Source: Saccharospirillum sp.
GTDB taxonomy: Bacteria; Pseudomonadota; Gammaproteobacteria; Pseudomonadales; Natronospirillaceae
DNA: 64,000 nt
Direction of reading: 5' to 3'
Assembly: GCA_022565595.1 (NCBI GenBank)
Contig: JAIUML010000001.1
Location: 1-64,000 of the forward strand
Made by a program: the position numbers and the translations under genes. The notes under the pieces were generated by a model. That model was given only the letters and a program-made list of their open reading frames with translations. It did no database searches and had not been told where the DNA came from. Positions 53,911 through 62,841 of this stretch are shown here, piece after piece (the stretch's first letter is position 1; every line of letters begins with the position of its first letter).

Positions 53911-53937
53911 AAAAAAGCCAGCCCCTGGCTGGCTTTT
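53911..53937 (-). terminator. Terminator of the MalK-type ATPase gene
   Basis: GCCAGCC and GGCTGGC pair over a 3-base loop with six As before and four Ts after, so it can act on both strands. On the minus strand it lies 30 bases after the ATPase stop codon. Confidence 0.85.
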
Positions 53938-53966
53938 CGCTCAATCACAACATGCAGACTGTGCGA

Positions 53967-55061
53967 TCAAAGACGCTTCTGAGTTTCGTTGTCAAAGATG
54001 TGAATATTGTCGGCATTGACGTTCAGTTCCAATTGCTGACCAATCTGAGGCACCTTGTGCACATCCATCTTGGCGACAATGCGTTTTGTGTCATTGCCCA
54101 GGCTCATGTGTACCACAACTTCATGCCCCAGAGTCTCAACGATTTCCGCTTTGCCACTGATTTCGGCAACGTTGCTCCAGCTATGCTCGTCAGGGGCGAC
54201 AATGTGCTCGGGACGCATACCGACAAAGACTTCTTTACCCTTACGGTCGGCCACTGCGGCCTTCAGGCGTTCGGGCACTTTGAGAGTAATATCCGGATGC
54301 ACCACACTGGTACCGTCGTCGGAAACCTTCATCTTCAGCATGTTCATGTTCGGCGTGCCGATGAACTGAGCAACAAAGACGTTGGCCGGCGTATCGTAGA
54401 GTTCCAGCGGCGTACCCACCTGGGCCAGATGGCCGTTGTGCAGCACAGAGATCCGATCGCCCATGGTCATGGCTTCAACTTGGTCGTGGGTTACATAAAC
54501 GGCCGTAATCCCCAGGCGCTTCTGCAGGTTGGCGATTTCGGCGCGCATGTGCACACGCAGTTCGGCGTCAAGGTTGGACAATGGCTCATCGAACAGGAAT
54601 ACCGAGGGCTTACGGACAATGGCGCGACCCAGTGCAACACGCTGGCGCTGACCACCAGACAAGGCCTTGGGCTTACGATCCAGCAGGTCACGCAAGCCGA
54701 GGGTGTCGGCAGCTTCGGTTACCAGGCGGTCGATCTCATCTTTTGGCATTTTGCGCAAACGCAAACCGAAGGCAATGTTTTCGTAGACCGACATGTGAGG
54801 GTAGAGAGCATAGCTCTGGAACACCATGGCTACGTCACGGTCTTTCGGGTGAACGTTATTGACCAGACGGTCACCAATGAAGAGTTTACCATCGGTGATT
54901 TCTTCCAGACCGGCAATCATTCGCAGCAGGGTTGACTTACCACAACCGGACGGACCCACCAGGACCATGAACTCTTTGTCCTGAATCTCAAGGTCGATTG
55001 ACTTGATGATATCGCCTTCACCGTAGTTCTTGACCAACTTCTCTAACGTGATATTCGCCAT
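53967..55061 (-). CDS. MalK/UgpC/MsmK-type sugar ABC ATPase
   Basis: A 364-residue ATPase of the carbohydrate-uptake CUT1 class. Walker A GPSGCGKST, Q-loop QSYALYPHMSVYENI, LSGGQRQRVALGRAIVRKP, Walker B FLFDEPLSNLD, then the MalK-type C-terminal regulatory domain (VGMRPEHI, GHEVVVHM). No permease or binding-protein gene is nearby, so it may be a shared energiser for several sugar importers. Two HexR-like sites in the region upstream suggest control by Entner-Doudoroff flux. Confidence 0.88.
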   Translation of the reverse strand: MANITLEKLVKNYGEGDIIKSIDLEIQDKEFMVLVGPSGCGKSTLLRMIAGLEEITDGKLFIGDRLVNNVHPKDRDVAMVFQSYALYPHMSVYENIAFGLRLRKMPKDEIDRLVTEAADTLGLRDLLDRKPKALSGGQRQRVALGRAIVRKPSVFLFDEPLSNLDAELRVHMRAEIANLQKRLGITAVYVTHDQVEAMTMGDRISVLHNGHLAQVGTPLELYDTPANVFVAQFIGTPNMNMLKMKVSDDGTSVVHPDITLKVPERLKAAVADRKGKEVFVGMRPEHIVAPDEHSWSNVAEISGKAEIVETLGHEVVVHMSLGNDTKRIVAKMDVHKVPQIGQQLELNVNADNIHIFDNETQKRL

Positions 55062-55141
55062 CTGCTTCCACTCTCTTGTTGTCGTTGTTCAACATCCATC
55101 GCGGCTTTGTAATTGGCTTACAAGCTCTTCAGTCGGCAAAA

Positions 55142-55156
55142 TGTTGTTTTATTACA
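55142..55156. promoter_or_regulatory. HexR-like operator, site 1
   Basis: TGTTGTTTTATTACA matches the HexR consensus TGTARTWWWAYTACA at 14 of 15 positions. It lies about 80 bases upstream of the MalK-type ATPase start, downstream of the likely promoter. Confidence 0.5.
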
Positions 55157-55187
55157 GCCATTTTGCCAAACCAACGAAATCTGCCTC

Positions 55188-55209
55188 ATTATAGCCGTAA
55201 TTATACTAC
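55188..55209 (-). promoter_or_regulatory. Promoter -10 box and HexR-like operator, site 2
   Basis: On the minus strand GTAGTATAATTAC (55197-55209) matches the HexR core GTARTWWWAYTAC exactly, although both outermost bases of the full site differ. TATAAT at 55188-55193 follows 3 bases later and looks like the -10 box, so a bound protein would sit in the promoter spacer and repress. Confidence 0.5.
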
Positions 55210-55261
55210 CAAATGCAACCCCGATTCCGCAGAAAGTGCTGTAATTTTGTTTCAGACAGCG

Positions 55262-57454
55262 TTAGCCCTGCCGGCGTACCTCACCAATTTTCTGGCAAAA
55301 GGCCGCTATTTCGGGGCGCTGCAGCAGATTGACCACCGGCTCCTTGAGCTTGCGTCGCCAGTTAGGGTATTCATCACTGGTGCCCGGAATGTTCACCGGT
55401 TTGTTGATCAGCATGAGGTCTTCGAGCTGAACGGCGATGATTTGCGAGTGGCTTTTCGCCAATAAGGTATGAATGGCAAGGCACAATGGCAGTGTCATCT
55501 CCTCCAGCTCACTGGCCTGGTCTGGCACCCCTTCGGGAAGCAGGTTGTAGGCGTTCAGGCCATCCAGAATGGCTTGTTTGGCCAGGCTGCGCTTGTGCTG
55601 CTCGCCATGATAATCAGCTTCGCTGGCGAACATGCCCAACTGCCAACGCAGTTCCAGGTCGCTCATCTGCCAAAAGGCGTGGACGGTTGGCATATCGTGA
55701 TTACAGACAATGGCCAGAGCTTTCTCTGCGTACTCTTCCACCGGTGTACAGCCGGCCTCACCCACTTCAAAGTAGAACACCTTGTTGGAGTAAAGCTCGG
55801 CCTTCGGGAAATACTCCACAACTTCCGGCGGCACGGTGCCCAGATCTTCCGCTATGACCATGGTCCGGTTGCGTTGCGACTCCAGGTTAAGAATACCCAG
55901 CATATCGAACAGATCGTAGTAGACGTAAGCGCCATAGGCTGCCGACTTTCCTGGCGGGCACCACCATAGCCTCAACAGCGCCATAGCGTGGTCTATGCGC
56001 AGGGCGCCGCAGGCACGCATGTTATTGCGCAGCAGGGTAATAAAGGTCTGGTAGCCGTCGCGTTTCAGTTTGACCGGGTCCAGCGGTGGCAGCCCCCAGT
56101 TCTGGCCATTGGGGCCCAGTGCATCGGGTGGCGCACCAACAGCCGCATCCAGGCAAAAGCTCTCCCGGTTGGCCCAGATCTCGGCACCGCCTCGGTCTGC
56201 ACCAACGGCCAGGTCACGATAGAGGCCAATTTTCATGCCCAATGCCTTGGCACGTTGATCGGCGTTCTGCAATTGTTCATCCGCGATGAACTGCAGGTAT
56301 TGGCGGTAGGCTATTTCGTCCGGGTGGGCTTCGATAAAGGCCTGAACTTCAGCGGAATGGTGGTTCTGATAGGCTTCTGGCCACATTGGCCAGCCCCAGG
56401 CGTTGATGTCCAGCGCCTTGAAATGCACCAGCAGGGCTTCAAAGGTCGCATGTTCCAGCAAGGGTGTACCCTGGCTCTCTACAAACTGCTGAAAAGCCCG
56501 CTCGCGCTCGGTGCCTTTGCCCGCATGCTTGCTTTTGTAGGTGTCGTATAGCTCTCGCAGAGCAGCGTACTTCAACTCGCTGACGCCCGTGTAAGAAACA
56601 TCCTCTGTCTGGCGCAGTTCGGCCAGCTTTTTCTGGAAGGCTTTGCCCGATACGCGACGCTTCAGCTTGGCAGCCTGGGCAAACTCCGGCACCTGCTCAA
56701 TGTCAACATAAAGTGGGTTGATGTAACTACGGTTGGATGGGCTGTAGGGGCTGGCATGCTCTGGGCTGACCGAATAGAGCGAGTGTATGGGGTTCAACCC
56801 GACCACATCCGCACCCTCGGCAGACAATCGCTCGAGCAGATCGGTCAGGTCGGAAAAATCCCCCATTCCCCAGTTGCGCTCAGAACGCAGAGTGTACAAC
56901 TGAATGGCGGTACCCCAGATTCGGCTGCCATCGGCCAAGGATTCTGGTTGAAAACTGGTCGCAGGAGTAATAATCAAGGGGGTAGTCTGCTGTCGCTCAC
57001 CCACACTGACTTTGATGCGGTGATACCCCAATGGCAGGTTCTCCGGGATGGGCAGTTCAAGCCGCACATAACGATCCGAGCCCATCCAATACTCGCCGGA
57101 TTCCGCCAGCGCCGAAGCGTCAAACGACTCGGAGCGCTCAGTGCCATCCTCAAATGTAACCTGCCACTGTGCTGAGTTGCCCTTTTCTGCATCCAACAGA
57201 TAGAGATTTACTCGCCAACCCCGGTAGGGGCTGATCACAGTTACTGGTTCCAGCAATTCATACCACTGGGCTCGGTCCAGTTGCCAGGCATCTCGTTCGA
57301 GCTGTTCCTGGTCGTCCAGACGGTACCCCATCGCCTCCAGTATCAGATGGAGGTTCTCCTCTGCGACTTCCGTTTCGCGACCAAGGTAATCGACAAAGCG
57401 GGATGACAGGTTTCTTAAATGGGCAATTTTCGCAGCGAATTCCCGTTGCGCCAT
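55262..57454 (-). CDS. malQ: 4-alpha-glucanotransferase (amylomaltase)
   Basis: A 730-residue GH77 enzyme that transfers alpha-1,4-glucan segments and works on maltodextrin or glycogen in the cytoplasm. The nucleophile Asp is in LRIDHAMALLRLWW, the acid/base Glu in VIAEDLGTVPPEV, and the third acid in CNHDMPT. An N-terminal domain of about 170 residues precedes the barrel, as in the long proteobacterial MalQ form. It lies between the MalK-type ATPase gene and the phosphorylase-kinase-like gene on the same strand. Confidence 0.92.
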   Translation of the reverse strand: MAQREFAAKIAHLRNLSSRFVDYLGRETEVAEENLHLILEAMGYRLDDQEQLERDAWQLDRAQWYELLEPVTVISPYRGWRVNLYLLDAEKGNSAQWQVTFEDGTERSESFDASALAESGEYWMGSDRYVRLELPIPENLPLGYHRIKVSVGERQQTTPLIITPATSFQPESLADGSRIWGTAIQLYTLRSERNWGMGDFSDLTDLLERLSAEGADVVGLNPIHSLYSVSPEHASPYSPSNRSYINPLYVDIEQVPEFAQAAKLKRRVSGKAFQKKLAELRQTEDVSYTGVSELKYAALRELYDTYKSKHAGKGTERERAFQQFVESQGTPLLEHATFEALLVHFKALDINAWGWPMWPEAYQNHHSAEVQAFIEAHPDEIAYRQYLQFIADEQLQNADQRAKALGMKIGLYRDLAVGADRGGAEIWANRESFCLDAAVGAPPDALGPNGQNWGLPPLDPVKLKRDGYQTFITLLRNNMRACGALRIDHAMALLRLWWCPPGKSAAYGAYVYYDLFDMLGILNLESQRNRTMVIAEDLGTVPPEVVEYFPKAELYSNKVFYFEVGEAGCTPVEEYAEKALAIVCNHDMPTVHAFWQMSDLELRWQLGMFASEADYHGEQHKRSLAKQAILDGLNAYNLLPEGVPDQASELEEMTLPLCLAIHTLLAKSHSQIIAVQLEDLMLINKPVNIPGTSDEYPNWRRKLKEPVVNLLQRPEIAAFCQKIGEVRRQG

Positions 57455-57586
57455 ACTAACCTCTTATTCAGTGCAATTACTAAAGTGACAAATACAGGGG
57501 CATGGCTGTGCCGCCCTTTTTGATCAGTGTACCGAGCCTGACGGCCCTTTGCCTTTCTTAAACACTTAAGGTTAGACGGATTTAAA

Positions 57587-57611
57587 GAGCAGGTGGAATT
57601 TCCTCCTGCTC
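57587..57611 (-). terminator. Terminator after the phosphorylase-kinase-like gene
   Basis: GAGCAGG and CCTGCTC form a stem extended by GG/CC around an A-A mismatch; on the minus strand it is followed by TTTAAAT. It lies 12 bases after the stop of the 1074-residue gene. Confidence 0.65.
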
Positions 57612-57622
57612 ATCCAGCCCCG

Positions 57623-60600
57623 TCAACCCCTGCCCTCCACGGGCTCAGTGGCAGAGCTGAGTTGGGCGAGATAGGCCATGGATTCAAGTACCCGGGTTTT
57701 TACCTGAGAGGGTGCCGAACAGTAAAACAGCTTCCATGCGTCGGCTCGGTGCTGGTTGTAAGTCTGCTCCATGCCCGGGTTGGCGGCGATCCAGTTCAGC
57801 CTCACTGCGTGGGAGATCATCACCTCCACTATCACCACATCATCCACTTTCAGTGCCGGATTGGCCTTGGCAAAGGCCATCAGTGCAAACAGCGCTTCCA
57901 GCGTCAACTGCCGATATGAAGGGCTACGGATCTGATTCAGGATTTGTTCAATCAGGTACGCAAACTGCGCTTCATCGGCCGTCATTGAGCTTAAAACCAG
58001 GCTCGACTCGAGGCGATTACGTGAATCAAAGCGATCACCAATGACCAGCCCTCGACAGTGCTCCAGCAAGTGCCACAGGTTGCGGTAAAAATCGTCCGGC
58101 ACTCGCGCCATAACGCCTTGTTGCTCGCGCCATTGCATCCAATTCTGTACGGGCTCCGAGGCCGCTTCTTCTTCGACCAGTGTCACATCAACCGTCATGG
58201 ACTCCAGCGGCGCACCCAGATGCAAGCCTTCGGTAGAGAACAGACGGGCGACTTCGTGGTCGTAACTGCGCAGAATGGTCTCAATGCGCATCTGAATCGC
58301 ATGCGGGCTCAACGCCGCCATCGACTCAAAGGCCTGATCCGGTTCCTGATCCAGTTCCTGTGCCAACTGACCGATGATTAACATGGCCAGGTGACCAGGA
58401 CGCAGGGTTTTCAAGCCCTTGAACAGTTTTGGCTCGCCGCGCATCAGTACCGACAGAATGACCAGAATTTCCTGATTGAGAATGGCTTCGCGACCATCTC
58501 GGCCAATACCTGACTCAATAAGGGCGACAATTTCCTTGTTGGACAAAGGCTCGGTAATCAACCCTTGCTCACTGTAGGCGCGCCCGACGGCAATCACTTT
58601 CTGGGTGGCCAGAATTTCCGCGACCGATTCGTCCAACCCACCCCAATACTTGCCCAATTCGCTCGCCGCCTGACGAACGACACTCCAGTAATTCAGGCGA
58701 CTGGCTTTCTGGTAGATCTCTTCGAGCAGAATCTTCACATTGACTCTGGGTGCAATGCCCGGCTGAAATTCCAGCCCTTCCGTCGCGGCAAGATCGGCCA
58801 GAATACTGACTTGTTCGTAAAGGTTGCGCGAGTGACGCAGCGCCGCAACTCGGTTTTCCAGAGTCGGGTTGGGTTGCAACCAGTCCATCATGCTGACGGC
58901 CACAGGCTGGCATTGAGTCGGGTCATACCACAACCATTCCTTGCGTTCCCTGGCATTCAAACGGGTGGTGTCAGGCAGGTAATAATCGTTCAGGTCGTCA
59001 ATACGTTCTTCGCCGGCCAGATTAAGCATGCTCAACAAGGGCCCGGTACTGACGCTTATGCCTTCGCATTCCCCCTTGTTCAGGGCATCCAGCAGATCCA
59101 GCACAGCATCAAAACCTTCCGCCTGCATCATGGCTTCCGTCACGTAGAGCATCAAAACCGGCAAGCCTTCCTGGTCCCAATGACGGCTGATGTATTTCAA
59201 TTCGGCACGAAACTTCTCGCTGAGCAGGCGGTTATCCGATGCCAGGAAGAAGGTCTCCCGGTTCTGAAATTGCGGCAAAAACACACAGCTCTCTCCATTG
59301 AGATGATAGATCTGGGCTGTGGCCAGGGATCGCGGCCGACGTTGTGGGCGACCGGTCAAACCAAGGGAGCGGTTCTGACCGATGACATTGAATACCCTCG
59401 CCAGCTCCAGAGGTTGCAGCACTCTAAGCGGCTCAAGGTCGGCCTCGGTATCGCCATGAACACCCTGCAACTGCAGGCCGTGTTTGACTCGTTCGGATTC
59501 TGCCAGCACACCGACCAGCACTGGACTGTTGCTGAGCTGACCGAGCGCCTTGTGTCGGCCAAGGGGGTCGAGGTCATCCCGCGCGATGACTCCGGCATCC
59601 AGCAGCGCCGCCAACTCAAAGAGCGACTGCGTCCAGACCAGCGGCAGGTTCTCATTAGGCTCTCTGGGCTGGCTACCGGGGTTGGCTTTTTCCTGCTCAA
59701 TGCAATCGGCAGGCACTCGGTAAAGTTCGGGCAACAGCCACTGACCGTCCTTCTCGACCTTCAAGCCATCGAGTTTGGCCCGATACTCCCGGGCCAATGG
59801 CTGATCGTCTGAAAAAAGTGCATCCAGATACAGAAAAGCATAGAACAGGGGCCACTCGGATTCGATGTGCTCGAAATTGCGCAGCTCTTCGGCTTCGTAA
59901 TGGAGCCGATGCGGATCTTCCAGAGCCGTCTGATGACCGTCACGCAAGAAGCGTTTACATCCCCAGGGGCCGGCCAGCTTGTCCAGAATGCGCTTACGGG
60001 TTCTGGCAACCAGATCGGTATTCTCGACCGCAAAGGCCGGGTAACCAATAATGGACAAACAAGCCGCATCCACCTCCTTCGACAAGGATTCGCGGGGCAG
60101 CAAGTTCTCGAGCGTGGTGCGGCAACGCGCTATTTCATCCTGAACCACATGAATCACACCGCGTTGCCCTGCCTCTTTACCCATCAAGGGTAAGCCACTC
60201 ATGGCTTCCAGTGCCGCCTTGACCATACCAACGGACGAAGCGTTCACTTCCACCCGACCGTTATTGACCTTGTTACCACGTTCCCAGATGCCGTAGTCAG
60301 GAGTGCGATAACCGCGGCCAATGTACCACACCAGATTCTGCACAAAATTGACTTCGTCAGTGGTCTCCACCAGGGTCAAACCCGAGCGCGTCATCTGAGC
60401 CAGCATCAGCAGGTACAGCGAAGTCGCATCAAGCTGAAGATGACCCCACTTGTCGTCATCCACCACCACCTGACCGGTTTCTGTATCGTACTTGGCGTGC
60501 AAGGCATCCATGGGGTTCTGGGTATATTTGAATCGCTCCACCTTGTGCACCTGACGCATCATCGCCTGCAACAGGCCACGCATCAGTCGGATGATGCTCT

Positions 60601-60847
60601 CGCCCAGGTAGACCTCGCGTTCGTAATGATGGCCACTTCGACGATAGCCCAACCAGAGGCCATAGACCGCCTGAATGGAGTAGACATTGTCACGTACCCA
60701 GGCATCGGTGTAGTCACCGTGGCCGTTGACATCGGTGCTCGCCGGGAACAATCCCGTGTGCGGATTTTGCCGACACAGGATGGTGGCCTGGACCGTTTCG
60801 AATGTCTGGTCCAGTAGTTGAACCTGAGGTTTGGTTAGTGGCTTCAT
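57623..60847 (-). CDS. Bacterial phosphorylase b kinase alpha/beta-like protein (GH15-like)
   Basis: A 1074-residue cytoplasmic protein colinear with the eukaryotic phosphorylase kinase alpha and beta regulatory subunits. Diagnostic segments: TGLFPAS, DAWVRDNVYSIQAVYGL, LMRGLLQAMMRQVHKVE, DALHAKYDTETG, WGHLQLDATSLYLL, YGIWERGNKVNNG, EVNASSVGMVKAALEAM, LLPRESLSKEVDAACLS and EWPLFYAFLYLD, all within the first 400 residues (a GH15 glucoamylase-like alpha/alpha barrel). The similarity appears to continue into the C-terminal helical region (ILNQEILVILSVLMRGEPKLF). The C-terminal lipidation Cys of animal subunits is absent. No kinase or calmodulin gene is near. AGGAG precedes the ATG. It sits beside malQ, so a role in glycogen/maltodextrin metabolism, as glucan sensor or hydrolase, is likely. 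Confidence 0.88.
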   Translation of the reverse strand: MKPLTKPQVQLLDQTFETVQATILCRQNPHTGLFPASTDVNGHGDYTDAWVRDNVYSIQAVYGLWLGYRRSGHHYEREVYLGESIIRLMRGLLQAMMRQVHKVERFKYTQNPMDALHAKYDTETGQVVVDDDKWGHLQLDATSLYLLMLAQMTRSGLTLVETTDEVNFVQNLVWYIGRGYRTPDYGIWERGNKVNNGRVEVNASSVGMVKAALEAMSGLPLMGKEAGQRGVIHVVQDEIARCRTTLENLLPRESLSKEVDAACLSIIGYPAFAVENTDLVARTRKRILDKLAGPWGCKRFLRDGHQTALEDPHRLHYEAEELRNFEHIESEWPLFYAFLYLDALFSDDQPLAREYRAKLDGLKVEKDGQWLLPELYRVPADCIEQEKANPGSQPREPNENLPLVWTQSLFELAALLDAGVIARDDLDPLGRHKALGQLSNSPVLVGVLAESERVKHGLQLQGVHGDTEADLEPLRVLQPLELARVFNVIGQNRSLGLTGRPQRRPRSLATAQIYHLNGESCVFLPQFQNRETFFLASDNRLLSEKFRAELKYISRHWDQEGLPVLMLYVTEAMMQAEGFDAVLDLLDALNKGECEGISVSTGPLLSMLNLAGEERIDDLNDYYLPDTTRLNARERKEWLWYDPTQCQPVAVSMMDWLQPNPTLENRVAALRHSRNLYEQVSILADLAATEGLEFQPGIAPRVNVKILLEEIYQKASRLNYWSVVRQAASELGKYWGGLDESVAEILATQKVIAVGRAYSEQGLITEPLSNKEIVALIESGIGRDGREAILNQEILVILSVLMRGEPKLFKGLKTLRPGHLAMLIIGQLAQELDQEPDQAFESMAALSPHAIQMRIETILRSYDHEVARLFSTEGLHLGAPLESMTVDVTLVEEEAASEPVQNWMQWREQQGVMARVPDDFYRNLWHLLEHCRGLVIGDRFDSRNRLESSLVLSSMTADEAQFAYLIEQILNQIRSPSYRQLTLEALFALMAFAKANPALKVDDVVIVEVMISHAVRLNWIAANPGMEQTYNQHRADAWKLFYCSAPSQVKTRVLESMAYLAQLSSATEPVEGRG

Positions 60848-60926
60848 TTGTTCGTGTTCTCCTGGGTTTGGAGATGGTGTTGGTGTTGGGTTTTGTGGTT
60901 AAGGCAGGTCAAACACCCCCAAAAAC

Positions 60927-61556
60927 TCACCCAGCCGCCTCACAAGCCTCCCGTGCCAACTGCTCAATCCGTTGCCAATCCCCCTGATTCAACGCATCCG
61001 CCGGCACTACCCAGGAACCACCCACACACAACACATTGGGCAGGGCCAGGTAATCGGTAAAATCCTTTGCCGAAATACCGCCGGTTGGGCAGAAGCGAAC
61101 ATTCGGGAAAGGGCCAGCAAAGGCTTTCAACGCCGATACACCACCGGATGAGGCCGCCGGGAAGAACTTGAAGTGCTCATAACCGAGCTCCATCGCCTGC
61201 ATCATCTCCGACACCGATGCCACCGCCGGCAGGAAAGGCATTGCTGCCTGTCTGCCCGCCTCCAGTAACCGGGGTGTTGCACCGGGACTGATTGCAAAAT
61301 CAGCGCCAACGGCTTCCAATTGTTTAAGCTGCTCGACCCTGGTGACCGTACCAGCCCCGACAATAACACCCTCGACCTGTTTCATGGCTGCAATCACATC
61401 AATCGCCGCCTCGGTTCTCAACGTGACTTCCAACACAGTCAGGCCACCGGCCTTCAATGCCTCGGCCAGAGGAATGGCATCCTCGACTCGACTCACCGCC
61501 AACACCGGCATCACCGGATAGGCCTGCTCCATAATGCTTTGTACTTGATTCGTCAT
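60927..61556 (-). CDS. eda: KDPG aldolase (2-keto-3-deoxy-6-phosphogluconate aldolase)
   Basis: About 209 residues. The Schiff-base Lys is in HFKFFPAASSGG, the catalytic Glu in VLEVTLRTEAA, and TVTRVEQL and TGGISAKDF bind phosphate and carboxylate. It cleaves KDPG to pyruvate and glyceraldehyde-3-phosphate, the last step of the Entner-Doudoroff route and the exit of the proposed glucosaminate pathway. The start is set at 61556; the frame is open to 61568. It follows glk after a 260-base gap containing a structured repeat. Confidence 0.93.
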   Translation of the reverse strand: MTNQVQSIMEQAYPVMPVLAVSRVEDAIPLAEALKAGGLTVLEVTLRTEAAIDVIAAMKQVEGVIVGAGTVTRVEQLKQLEAVGADFAISPGATPRLLEAGRQAAMPFLPAVASVSEMMQAMELGYEHFKFFPAASSGGVSALKAFAGPFPNVRFCPTGGISAKDFTDYLALPNVLCVGGSWVVPADALNQGDWQRIEQLAREACEAAG

Positions 61557-61641
61557 GTCCACTCTCACTCTCGCGATGATCTGTCGCCATCGATTCTATT
61601 TTCAGGAAGCTACCGCCTTCCTTTGAGGTGAGCACTGGATG

Positions 61642-61785
61642 CCAGGGTAGCCCATCCGGGGTGGTCCGCAGCATGGTCGCCTTTGTTGCTCCTGCAACGG
61701 CGACACTAGGCCATCCATGGCCGTCGGATGCTGCGAACCAGGCTCCAGGGGAGGATTCACGACGACCCCGGAGGAGCTACCCTGG
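61642..61785. repeat. Structured intergenic repeat with cruciform symmetry
   Basis: A 144-base GC-rich element between glk and eda. Three outer arm pairs are nested: CCAGGGTAGC (61642) with GCTACCCTGG (61776), CCGGGGT (61656) with ACCCCGG (61765), and CGCAGCAT (61667) with ATGCTGCG (61728). Two inner hairpins follow: GTCGCC/GGCGAC enclosing GTTGC/GCAAC (61676-61704), and GGCCAT/ATGGCC (61709-61722). The layout suggests a mobile REP- or MITE-like palindromic element. No open frame inside. Confidence 0.7.
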
Positions 61786-61816
61786 TAGCCCGTGCGTATT
61801 TTGCTACAAAAGAAAC

Positions 61817-62839
61817 CTAGGCTTGCAAAGCCAACTGTTCTGCATGAAGCCGATGGTTCAGAACGGCCGCCGATCCCAGCAAACCAGGCTGTTTCGCCAC
61901 CACGACATAGGTCGGGATGTTTTCCACAAAACCACGTAACCGAGCCTTGGCTTCAAAACGGCTGCGAAACTGGCTCGCCTGAAAATACTCGATAAAGCGC
62001 GGCACGATGCCCCCGGTAATATAAACCCCACCCTTGGCGCCCAGTGTCAGGGCAACATCGCCAGCGTAATTCCCCAGAATGGCGCAAAACCTGGCCAGTG
62101 CTTCTTCGCAAACGACGTCGGTTTTTTCCAGCGCCTGGCGAGAAATATCCGCCGCAGTCAATTTCTGACTGACCTGACCTCGCAGCGAACAAAGCCCCTC
62201 GTATATATTCTCCAACCCCATACCGGAAATCAGCCGCTCGTTGGAAACCCGATTATGCTTTTTGAGCAGGAACTGGAGAATGCCAATCTCAACCTCATCG
62301 GTGGGCGCAAAATGCGCATGCCCACCTTCGGTCTCCAGGGTTACCGGGCCCGCCTCACCAAAGGCAAGCCCTGCCAGACCCAGGCCGGTGCCGGGGCCAG
62401 TAACGGCCATGGGCCAACCGGCCACGGCTTCACCACGCCCAATCTTGATCAGGCCATCTTCACCAAGGTGTGGAATCGAGTTCGCCAGGGCGTTGTAGTC
62501 GTTGATGAACTTGAGCGAGGCCAGGCCCAGTTCCGCCTTCAACTCACTGACCTTGAACGACCAGGTGTGGTTGGTCATGGTGATCTGATCCTGATCTGTC
62601 GGGCAGGCAATCGCCATCACGGCGTGCTCAGGCGTGTCGTACCCTTTGGCCGGGCCAGCCAGGTAAGCCTTGACCGCCTCACCAATGGTCTCGTAGTCGG
62701 CACCGTTCAACGCCTTCACGGCGACCAGTTCGTCATCACCCAGGCTGAGGCCATCGGGCCCACTGAAAGTCTTGATCGGCGCCAGTGCAAAGCGCGCGTT
62801 GGTGCCACCGATATCGGCGATCAATCCATACTGGGTCAT
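61817..62839 (-). CDS. glk: Glucokinase
   Basis: A 340-residue kinase of the proteobacterial Glk type, converting glucose to glucose-6-phosphate with ATP. It has LIADIGGTNARFAL (phosphate 1 motif), the catalytic Asp in FINDYNALANSIPHL, GPGTGLGLA and the zinc/sugar-site segment ETEGGHAHFAP. It begins 2 bases after edd, so the two are co-translated, and supplies the Entner-Doudoroff route. Confidence 0.93.
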   Translation of the reverse strand: MTQYGLIADIGGTNARFALAPIKTFSGPDGLSLGDDELVAVKALNGADYETIGEAVKAYLAGPAKGYDTPEHAVMAIACPTDQDQITMTNHTWSFKVSELKAELGLASLKFINDYNALANSIPHLGEDGLIKIGRGEAVAGWPMAVTGPGTGLGLAGLAFGEAGPVTLETEGGHAHFAPTDEVEIGILQFLLKKHNRVSNERLISGMGLENIYEGLCSLRGQVSQKLTAADISRQALEKTDVVCEEALARFCAILGNYAGDVALTLGAKGGVYITGGIVPRFIEYFQASQFRSRFEAKARLRGFVENIPTYVVVAKQPGLLGSAAVLNHRLHAEQLALQA

Positions 62840-62841
62840 GG

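Noticed and set aside
53952-54935. 327-codon frame antisense to the MalK-type ATPase
   Set aside because: Shadow of a gene with intact Walker motifs; it starts inside the terminator region.
55240-55254. Third HexR-like sequence TGTAATTTTGTTTCA
   Set aside because: Matches the consensus less well and lies at the end of malQ, away from any start; treated as chance.
58565-59812. 415-codon frame antisense to the phosphorylase-kinase-like gene
   Set aside because: Long only because of codon bias on the coding strand; the real gene matches a known family over its whole length.
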